From assembly GCA_009936825.1 (NCBI GenBank), contig JAACDV010000184.1, forward strand, positions 1 through 12,568: 12,568 bases of DNA, in the 5' to 3' direction. The position numbers and the translations under genes were made by a program. The notes under the pieces are model-generated. The model was given only the letters and a program-made list of their open reading frames with translations, was not told where the DNA came from and made no database searches. The number at the start of each line of letters is the position of its first letter. Within the stretch, counting starts at the first letter, position 1. This document shows positions 7,550-12,568 of this stretch, in pieces. The stretch is from Bacteroidota bacterium (lineage in GTDB: Bacteria > Pseudomonadota > Alphaproteobacteria > Puniceispirillales > Puniceispirillaceae).

Positions 7550-8899
7550 TTAGCTGCTATCATCGGTTAGAAATTTTTCTTCCAGCCACCGGATATTATA
7601 GCTGCCATCTTTAACTGCGTCGGCATCAACAAGACGCCGATGCAGGCCCAGCGTTGTCGGGATTGGCTCAACAACAAATTCCTGCAGCGCGCGTTTCAAC
7701 CGCGCCAGACAATGATCCCGGTCATCCCCATAAACAATCAGCTTGGCGATCAGACTGTCATAATAGGGCGGCACGGAATATCCGGCATAAAGACAGGAAT
7801 CGACCCGAATCCCCGGTCCGCCAGCGGCATGGTATGCCGTCACTTTGCCAGGTGTCGGCATGAATGTTTCGGGATGCTCGGCGTTAATCCGGCACTCGAT
7901 GGCATGTCCGGTAAAAGTGACATCATCCTGGCTGAATGATAGCGGCATTCCGGCAGCGATCCGGATTTGCTCACACACAAGATCAACGCCAGTGATGGCC
8001 TCGGTGATGGGATGTTCGACCTGCAGGCGGGTGTTCATCTCGATAAAGAAAAACTCACCATTCTCATACAGGAACTCCATCGTGCCAACGCCTAGATAGC
8101 CCATATGGCGCGTCGCCTCGGCAGCAATACGGCCAATGTCAGACCGCTGCGCAGCACTAAGTGCGGGGGAGGGAGCCTCTTCAAGCAGCTTTTGGTGGCG
8201 GCGCTGGACCGAGCATTCGCGCTCGCCCAAATGCACCACATTGCCGTGGCTGTCGGCGATAACCTGAACTTCGATATGGCGCGGCTGACCAAGATAGCGT
8301 TCAAGATAAACCGTATCGTCTGCGAATGCGGCTTTCGCCTCGGATCTTGCGGCACTGAATGCCTCGGATAAATTGGCTTCGCTTTCGGCAACTTTCATGC
8401 CGCGACCACCGCCGCCAGATGCCGCCTTTACCAGCAATGGATACCCGACATCAGCGCCAATACGGCGTGCCTCGGTTATTGTGTGAACAGCGCCGGGTGA
8501 GCCTGGAACAAGGGGTAGGCCGGCTTCTGCGGCCGTGACCTTGGCTTCAACCTTGTCACCCATTGATCTGATATGGCGCGGTTCAGGGCCGATAAAGGTC
8601 AGGCCATGCGCCGTAACAATCTCGGCAAAATCTGCATTTTCTGACAGAAAGCCAACGCCCGGATGAACAGCATCAGCGCCAGTAATACCAGCCGCTGTGA
8701 TGATCGAAGCAACGTTAAGATAAGAATCTGTGCTGCTGGGCGGCCCGATACAAACGGACTCGTCCGCCAGACGCACGGGCATGGAATCGGCATCTGCGGT
8801 TGAGTGCACGACGACATTTGGAATCCCCATCTCCTTACAAGCGCGCAGCACCCGTAAAGCGACATCTCCCCGATTTGCGATCAGAATTTTTTTGAACAT
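7550..8899 (-). CDS. accC: Acetyl-CoA carboxylase biotin carboxylase subunit
   Basis: The 449-aa protein carboxylates the biotin on AccB using ATP and bicarbonate, the first half-reaction of malonyl-CoA synthesis. The N-terminal biotin carboxylase domain begins MFKKILIANRGDVALRV. The ATP-grasp domain contains the glycine-rich loop SGGGGRGMKV (161-170), RECSVQRRHQKLLEEAPSP (227-245) and EMNTRLQVEHPITE (287-300). Lys237, Glu287, Arg291 and Glu295 correspond to E. coli K238, E288, R292 and E296. The C-terminal domain follows (GHAIECRINAE at 331-341, PPYYDSLIAKL at 377-387). Length matches the stand-alone AccC family. accB stop and accC start overlap as TAATG, so the two are translationally coupled, as expected for subunits made in fixed ratio. 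accA and accD are not in the window. Confidence 0.98.
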   Translation of the reverse strand: MFKKILIANRGDVALRVLRACKEMGIPNVVVHSTADADSMPVRLADESVCIGPPSSTDSYLNVASIITAAGITGADAVHPGVGFLSENADFAEIVTAHGLTFIGPEPRHIRSMGDKVEAKVTAAEAGLPLVPGSPGAVHTITEARRIGADVGYPLLVKAASGGGGRGMKVAESEANLSEAFSAARSEAKAAFADDTVYLERYLGQPRHIEVQVIADSHGNVVHLGERECSVQRRHQKLLEEAPSPALSAAQRSDIGRIAAEATRHMGYLGVGTMEFLYENGEFFFIEMNTRLQVEHPITEAITGVDLVCEQIRIAAGMPLSFSQDDVTFTGHAIECRINAEHPETFMPTPGKVTAYHAAGGPGIRVDSCLYAGYSVPPYYDSLIAKLIVYGDDRDHCLARLKRALQEFVVEPIPTTLGLHRRLVDADAVKDGSYNIRWLEEKFLTDDSS

Positions 8900-9378
8900 T
8901 ATTCGATGATCACCAGAACTTCGCCGAATTCGACGGGCTGTGCGTTTTGCACCAGAATCTGTTTAACCTTGCCATCGGCGGGTGCGGTGATGGGATTCAT
9001 AACCTTCATTGCTTCAACGATCAGAATGGTCTGGCCCTTTTTGACAGTGCTGCCGACCTCGATAAAGGGCGGCGAGTCCGGCTCGCCAGCTACATAGACA
9101 GTGCCGACCATTGGTGATGGAACGGCGCCCGGATGCGATGCCGGATCGCTGGGTGATGCGGCCGGGGCTGAATTTGCGGCAGCTGCGGGCTCGGTTGTTA
9201 ATGCTGTGGGGTGCGCGATTGCCGCCACTGGGGCTGCCCCTGTAACGCGCGACAGCCGCACCGAGACATTTTCGGTTTCATATTCAAGCTCGGCCAAACC
9301 GGCCTCATCAAGGATATCAGCCAGCGCCTTTACAAGAGCTGTATCGCTGCTTGCCTCAGTTTTCGGGGCTTTTGCCAT
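8899..9378 (-). CDS. accB: Acetyl-CoA carboxylase biotin carboxyl carrier protein
   Basis: The 159-aa carrier subunit has three parts: an N-terminal helical region (about 10-45), an Ala/Pro-rich flexible linker (about 46-82), and a C-terminal biotinyl domain (85-159). The biotin attachment site is VEAMKVMNPI with Lys125; the more usual form is AMKLM, so the Val at 126 is a mild variant. The segment GEPDSPPFIEVG (98-109) corresponds to the protruding thumb that marks AccB-type carriers. In the cell the protein is biotinylated by BirA, carboxylated by AccC, and hands CO2 to the AccAD transferase. AGGGAG, embedded in the last codons of aroQ, lies about 9 nt before the ATG, and only 3 bases separate aroQ from accB. 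This points to an aroQ-accB-accC operon, an order I recall from other proteobacteria. Confidence 0.97.
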   Translation of the reverse strand: MAKAPKTEASSDTALVKALADILDEAGLAELEYETENVSVRLSRVTGAAPVAAIAHPTALTTEPAAAANSAPAASPSDPASHPGAVPSPMVGTVYVAGEPDSPPFIEVGSTVKKGQTILIVEAMKVMNPITAPADGKVKQILVQNAQPVEFGEVLVIIE

Positions 9379-9381
9379 TTT

Positions 9382-9831
9382 TCATGACTCCCTTGCTATT
9401 TCCAGAATGCCTCTAATGGCCATGACATATGACATAGAGCCAAATCCGAGGACAACACCGTTCACCACCGCAGAAATCATCGAATGATGACGGAATTCTT
9501 CGCGCTTGTGGGTGTTCGACAGATGAATTTCAATTTTACCGCCGGGGAACAGCGCCAGCGCATCGCGCAGCGCAACCGAGCTATGCGTCAGGCCAGCGGC
9601 GTTGATCACAATCCAGTCGGCACGTCCGGCAGCCTGCTGAACGGCGGTGATAATCTCGCCTTCACTGTTAGATTGCATCCATTCCAGCGTTGCTCCATCG
9701 GCATCACAAATCGACCGGCACCGCTTCTCGATATCGGCCAGAGTTTCATGCCCATAGATTTCAGGCTCCCGCATGCCGAGCATATTCAGGTTGGGACCGT
9801 TAATGGTGAAAATGTTCAGTTTTTTAGACAT
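9382..9831 (-). CDS. aroQ: Type II 3-dehydroquinate dehydratase
   Basis: The 149-aa cytoplasmic dodecamer-forming enzyme converts 3-dehydroquinate to 3-dehydroshikimate in the shikimate pathway. Motifs: INGPNLNMLGMREPEIYG (10-27) with Arg21 and catalytic Tyr26, WMQSNSEGE (51-59), INAAGLTHSSVALRDAL (76-92) with Asn77 and His83, and EIHLSNTHKREEFRHHS (101-117) with His103, Ser105 and Arg114. The QSN-Ser-EGE motif has Ser where many family members have His; Mycobacterium tuberculosis AroQ, as I recall, also has Ser there, so activity is probably intact. I chose the ATG at 9831, preceded by AAGG at about 8 nt. An upstream in-frame TTG at 9858 would add nine residues with no family support. It is followed by accB after 3 bp. 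Confidence 0.97.
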   Translation of the reverse strand: MSKKLNIFTINGPNLNMLGMREPEIYGHETLADIEKRCRSICDADGATLEWMQSNSEGEIITAVQQAAGRADWIVINAAGLTHSSVALRDALALFPGGKIEIHLSNTHKREEFRHHSMISAVVNGVVLGFGSMSYVMAIRGILEIARES

Positions 9832-9911
9832 GAGCGGGACCTTATCACTTTTTGCCAAGGTTTTTCAATTTATCGATTTTTAAGGGGTTAAACTCCTGTC
9901 CTGATCCAAGG

Positions 9912-10634
9912 TCACCCTTTTTTGGCGCGCTCTTCGGCGACAGCTTGGCGCATCTGATCCAGATCAATGGCGCCCGGAATAACTTGTGATCCGATGATCA
10001 ACCCCGGCGTTCCTGAAATTTCCAAATTTTGCGCCACACTTCGCGTACGGTTAATGATGGCGGCGACCTGGGGGCTGTTCATATCTGCCTGCAACTGGTC
10101 AAGGTTGGCTCCGGCATCCTCGGCGGCTTCAAGAATGCTGTCCATGGTGATAGCGCCGCGCCCGGTCATCATTGCAGAGTGAAAGTCATCAAACACCCCT
10201 TGAGCTTGGGTCGCGATTCCGGCCTGTGCCGCCAGCACTGATGATTGGCTGAGGATCGGGAATTCCTTAATCACCAGCCTGATATCATCATCCTCGTCGA
10301 TGAGGGCCTGCAAGGTAGGAAATACGCGTTTGCAATAGCCGCAATTATAGTCACTGAATTCGTAAATCGTGAAGCTGCCTTCGGGGTTGCCTATCACCGG
10401 ATCGCCGTCATCCTGCTGCAAAAGCGACATGGCGGCGTTGATCCGCTCATTAGCTTCGCGGTCGGCAAGGGCGATTAGGGCGCGGCGCACAACTTCAGGA
10501 TTTTCGAGGATATAAGTCTCGATAATCTGGTTTAGCGCCTCGCGGTCATCGGTGTTGATTTCGGCGCGCGAAGGCACCGATGCAGCCATCATCGTAATCA
10601 TGCTAATGGTCAGAAATGTGATGATACGGTTCAT
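9912..10634 (-). CDS. DsbA-family periplasmic thiol-disulfide oxidoreductase, ScsC-like
   Basis: The 240-aa precursor has a signal peptide (about 1-24, MNRIITFLTISMITMMAAS core, Arg-Ala before the probable cleavage site). Next comes a helical N-terminal segment, REALNQIIETYILENPEVV (31-49), which resembles the ScsC/Com1 N-terminal domain involved in oligomerisation. A thioredoxin fold follows, with catalytic CGYC at 98-101 and the cis-proline loop GTPGLIIG (208-215). Such proteins oxidise or isomerise disulfides in secreted proteins. The ScsC-type N-terminus makes isomerase or shuffling activity possible, but that is inference. No DsbB or DsbD partner is in the window. The start at 10634 gives a standard signal peptide; the open frame further upstream only translates a DNA repeat. 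The gene sits between the M48 protease and aroQ, with gaps of 147 and 80 bp. A TATAAT-containing promoter candidate lies upstream. Confidence 0.93.
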   Translation of the reverse strand: MNRIITFLTISMITMMAASVPSRAEINTDDREALNQIIETYILENPEVVRRALIALADREANERINAAMSLLQQDDGDPVIGNPEGSFTIYEFSDYNCGYCKRVFPTLQALIDEDDDIRLVIKEFPILSQSSVLAAQAGIATQAQGVFDDFHSAMMTGRGAITMDSILEAAEDAGANLDQLQADMNSPQVAAIINRTRSVAQNLEISGTPGLIIGSQVIPGAIDLDQMRQAVAEERAKKG

Positions 10635-10649
10635 GTTACTAGACTCTTT

Positions 10650-10683
10650 CCTGCCTGTCGGATGGGCCCTGCCTGTCGGATGG
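10650..10683. repeat. 16-bp direct repeat, period 18, in the DsbA-like gene leader
   Basis: cctgcctgtcggatgg occurs at 10650-10665 and 10668-10683 with two bases between. It lies just upstream of the DsbA-like start and downstream of the candidate promoter, so it would be inside the 5' untranslated leader of that mRNA. Confidence 0.88.
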
Positions 10684-10688
10684 ACAAT

Positions 10689-10694
10689 ATTATA
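10689..10694 (-). promoter_or_regulatory. Candidate sigma-70 -10 box for the DsbA-like gene
   Basis: On the minus strand a consensus TATAAT lies about 55 bases before the ATG, within TTGGTATATAATATTG. The overlapping TATATA is preceded by TG plus one base, an extended -10 form. The sequence 17 bases upstream (GGCAAG) is a poor -35, so the call rests on the -10 alone. Confidence 0.35.
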
Positions 10695-10749
10695 TACCAA
10701 TCGATAATCTGCTTGCCTAGCGACATCGCGGCCTGCTGTTGGTGATTAG

Positions 10750-10780
10750 GCCCAGATTGATGATGAAGCCCAGATTGATG
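10750..10780. repeat. 13-bp direct repeat, period 18, just past the M48 protease stop
   Basis: gcccagattgatg occurs at 10750-10762 and 10768-10780, right after the stop codon of the protease gene in transcription order. It shows no dyad symmetry or T-run, so it is not a terminator. Confidence 0.85.
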
Positions 10781-10781
10781 T

Positions 10782-12197
10782 TTAACTTTTAGGCTTTGTG
10801 TATCTGAAAATAATATCATTGGCACGGCTTTCCAGCACATCGTCCAGATTTCCGCGCTTCAAAGCCCGCTTTGCCAGTTTTATCGCCCGCGCATTATCGC
10901 CCAGCAGAACCGCCTCGTCAGCAAGGGCAAGGTAAGCCTCGGCAAGGCGTCCAGCTTTGCCAAGGGCGATGCCAAACGGACGGTGGGTAAAGGCCCAAGT
11001 TGGCTCCCCATCACGCGCATCACGCAGAAGAAGGATCGCACGATTAATCTCTGGCTTGCCGCCTGCTGCCACCAGTGACCGGCCAAGATTAAGTTGGATA
11101 AGCGGACTTTTCGGGCGAAGATTAAGAGCCTCTTCATAGGCAAGAGCCGCGGTGTCAGGGTCCCCGCTGGCGAACAGAATGTCACCACGAAATTCAAGGT
11201 AATAGGGATCGTTCGGAAATTGCCTGATTAAAGTGTCAATATGGTCTAGCGCACCGGACAGATCGCCGCGCCGATAGGCGGCAATCGACAGAGCATAATC
11301 GCGGTGGATGGCAGATGGGCTTTCCCCACCTTGCTGGTTGATTATCCGCTGCGGCGTCTCGGTCCATGCATACAGCTTGGTGGCCAGCCGGTCATATAGC
11401 ATAGCTGATGATTCTGATGCCGGATTGCCGGGATGGGGTGAGCGGTCAACATGGTCCTGAAAAGTTTGCAGACGTTGGGAGGCGCCCGGGTGGGTTGAAT
11501 AATAGACGGATTGGCGCGATTCAGGAAGGCTGCGCTGGCGGGACAGCCGCTGCATCAAATTACGAAGCCCGATTGCTGAAAGGCGATTTTCCTCTAAAAG
11601 ATTTAGACCGATTTCATCGGCAACGGCCTCATTGCGCCGGACCGATGACAGGAAGTGCCGGTTGGCTTGGTCGGTTCCGCCAAGCAGGACACCCGCCGCC
11701 GCATCGCTGTCGCCGCCGGCCGCCACCGCGATCGCGGCGATTGTTGCCAGAGCTGCAGCGCCGCTTGCGGAGTCATGCTCTTCTTCCAGTCGTTGTACAT
11801 GTCCAGATTTCAGATGGCCGATTTCATGCGCCATGACTCCCAGAAATTCCAAAACGCTTTCAGAGTCCAAAATCAGCCCTGAATTCACATAAATCGTCAG
11901 TGTGCCGGCGACAAAGGCGTTGTATTCATTGTCCAGCAGGATGCGCACCGTGATGCTGCCCGGGCTATATCCGGCGGCATTGACCAGCGGCGCAATCATG
12001 CTCTCCAGCCCGGCTTCGATCTCGGTATCGCGGATCATGCTTGCCTGCGCCGCGCTACTCACGATCATGCCGGTCATCAGCAATAACCGGGGCATCAGCA
12101 ATAACCGGGGCATCAGCAAGCCTGCCACCTGCCGTACTATTGAGCGTATCGGCAATGGTATCGTGCGGGGTGAGCCGAATTTTCGGTGCGGCACCAT
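10782..12197 (-). CDS. Secreted M48-family zinc metalloprotease with C-terminal TPRs (BepA-like)
   Basis: The product is 471 aa. It has a long basic n-region, then a hydrophobic core made of a duplicated MPRLLL element and an Ala-Gln-Ala cleavage-like site near residue 52. The peptidase domain holds the zinc motif HEIGH (124-128) and third ligand Glu190 in NEAVADEIG, followed by YYSTHPGASQRLQ, a motif usual in periplasmic M48C proteases. The C-terminal third (about residue 300 on) is TPR-like, including GDILFASGDPDTAALAYEEALNLRP. The architecture is that of BepA/YfgC, a periplasmic protease-chaperone that helps assemble or degrade outer-membrane proteins, so I infer an envelope quality-control role. 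The start is set by GGAG six bases before the ATG at 12197. An ATG at 12215, overlapped by a four-codon mini-ORF with its own AAGGA, is the alternative. It is divergent from the aminotransferase gene. Confidence 0.93.
   Translation of the reverse strand: MVPHRKFGSPRTIPLPIRSIVRQVAGLLMPRLLLMPRLLLMTGMIVSSAAQASMIRDTEIEAGLESMIAPLVNAAGYSPGSITVRILLDNEYNAFVAGTLTIYVNSGLILDSESVLEFLGVMAHEIGHLKSGHVQRLEEEHDSASGAAALATIAAIAVAAGGDSDAAAGVLLGGTDQANRHFLSSVRRNEAVADEIGLNLLEENRLSAIGLRNLMQRLSRQRSLPESRQSVYYSTHPGASQRLQTFQDHVDRSPHPGNPASESSAMLYDRLATKLYAWTETPQRIINQQGGESPSAIHRDYALSIAAYRRGDLSGALDHIDTLIRQFPNDPYYLEFRGDILFASGDPDTAALAYEEALNLRPKSPLIQLNLGRSLVAAGGKPEINRAILLLRDARDGEPTWAFTHRPFGIALGKAGRLAEAYLALADEAVLLGDNARAIKLAKRALKRGNLDDVLESRANDIIFRYTKPKS
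12075..12119. repeat. 18-bp tandem repeat, 2.5 copies, in the protease signal peptide
   Basis: catcagcaataaccgggg occurs identically at 12075-12092 and 12093-12110, followed by a half copy, catcagcaa, at 12111-12119. On the minus strand each unit encodes MPRLLL, so the duplication doubles the hydrophobic core of the signal sequence and inserts one extra Arg within it. Confidence 0.92.
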
Positions 12198-12203
12198 TTT
12201 TGT

Positions 12204-12207
12204 CTCC
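12204..12207 (-). promoter_or_regulatory. Ribosome binding site deciding the M48 protease start
   Basis: GGAG on the minus strand lies six bases before the ATG at 12197. The alternative ATG at 12215 has no Shine-Dalgarno at a suitable distance, though an upstream mini-ORF (12212-12226) ends overlapping it. Confidence 0.55.
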
Positions 12208-12285
12208 GGAGTCATAAACTGCCCATGAATTCCTTTCGCATAAAATCATGGCAGATATGTGGCTTTATGCGTTTCAATTTGATAT

Positions 12286-12314
12286 CACCTGACAACTAAT
12301 TTTCCAAACAGGTG
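12286..12314 (+). promoter_or_regulatory. Inverted repeat overlapping the aminotransferase ribosome binding site
   Basis: CACCTG (12286-12291) is perfectly complementary to CAGGTG (12309-12314), with a 17-base centre. The right arm contains the AGG that would be the Shine-Dalgarno of the ATG at 12324. If the transcript starts before 12286 the hairpin could mask the site; alternatively the dyad is an operator in this divergent promoter region (12198-12323). Confidence 0.25.
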
Positions 12315-12323
12315 TCTGATGTT

Positions 12324-12568
12324 ATGGCGTTAAAAGTAACCACTACCAACACATTACCTTCGTTCAAAGTTATGGCCGTGATGAACGCCGCGACACAGTT
12401 GGAAGCAGAGGGGGCGAATGTGGTTCATCTGGAGATTGGCCAGCCGTCAACCCACCCCTTACCTGCGGTCAATGCGGCGCTGATAACGGCGCTCAATGAT
12501 GTGGCGACGCATGGCTATTCAATGGCATTTGGAGAGTTGCCGCTGCGCCGCCGGATCGCCGCGCATTA
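12324..12568 (+). CDS. Class I/II PLP-dependent aminotransferase, N-terminal fragment
   Basis: Eighty-one codons are visible before the right edge. The N-terminus is MALKVTTTNTLPSFKVMAVM, then VVHLEIGQPSTHPLPAV (about 33-49) and HGYSMAFGELPLRRRIA (about 63-79). The G-Q-P-S/T-x-x-P pattern and the later GY...G...LR..IA pattern are the standard N-terminal hallmarks of fold-type I aspartate-aminotransferase-like enzymes. The PLP-binding Lys and the substrate-specific residues lie outside the window, so the substrate cannot be stated. The ATG at 12324 has AGG about 11 bases upstream. An in-frame GTG at 12312 would add four residues, and the ATG at 12319 is out of frame. It is transcribed divergently from the M48 protease. 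Confidence 0.9.
   Translation, partial: MALKVTTTNTLPSFKVMAVMNAATQLEAEGANVVHLEIGQPSTHPLPAVNAALITALNDVATHGYSMAFGELPLRRRIAAH

Noticed and set aside
12055..12249. 64-codon frame overlapping the start of the M48 protease
   Set aside because: It is an out-of-frame reading of the signal-peptide repeat region, with no family similarity and full overlap with the real gene.
1..12568. Defence island, mobile element, CRISPR or biosynthetic cluster
   Set aside because: All recognised genes are core metabolic or envelope genes, and no transposase, integrase, spacer-repeat array or toxin-antitoxin pair was found on either strand.

Overview
The window reads as chromosomal core DNA from an alphaproteobacterium. 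The evidence is a long alphaproteobacterial-type class II (B12-dependent) ribonucleotide reductase, an NDUFA12-type complex I accessory/assembly protein, a DUF2155 protein, and the gene order aroQ-accB-accC-aat next to a DsbA-family protein and an M48/TPR protease. A marine Rhodospirillales/SAR116-like bacterium would fit, but that placement is inference. I see no insertion sequence, integrase, phage gene, CRISPR array, tRNA or rRNA.

Layout. Positions 1-5000 are read leftward. They hold a 3'-truncated RidA-family gene (1-449), a DUF1772 membrane protein (551-1084), and nrdJ (1302-4955), which ends in a clear intrinsic terminator (1230-1263). A gene-poor spacer of about 530 bp (4956-5484) separates nrdJ from a rightward trio: NDUFA12-family protein, an MlaD/MCE-domain protein and a secreted DUF2155 protein (5485-6795). 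The trio converges on aat with a 4-base stop-codon overlap. From 6792 to 12197 everything is leftward. In transcription order the genes are an M48 metalloprotease with TPRs, a periplasmic ScsC/DsbA-like oxidoreductase, aroQ, accB, accC and aat. A divergent intergenic region then leads to a class I/II aminotransferase that runs off the right edge.

How the genes fit together. accB and accC supply two of the four acetyl-CoA carboxylase subunits, which commit carbon to fatty acid synthesis. aroQ is a shikimate pathway step. The M48/TPR protease, DsbA-like protein, MCE protein and DUF2155 protein all act, or are predicted to act, in the envelope. aat serves N-terminal-rule protein turnover and nrdJ supplies dNTPs. 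This is a housekeeping and envelope-biogenesis neighbourhood, not an accessory island.

The least expected signal is not a gene. Six sites in 12.6 kb carry short, nearly perfect tandem duplications (periods 12, 14, 15, 18, 18 and 18 bp). Two of them lengthen, in frame, the hydrophobic core of secretion signals, one builds a (GGTV)3 linker in NrdJ, and three lie in intergenic leaders. I did not find a convincing undescribed multi-gene system. The repeats, a pair of mutually exclusive hairpins between accC and aat, and the dyad-containing nrdJ upstream region are the points worth checking.
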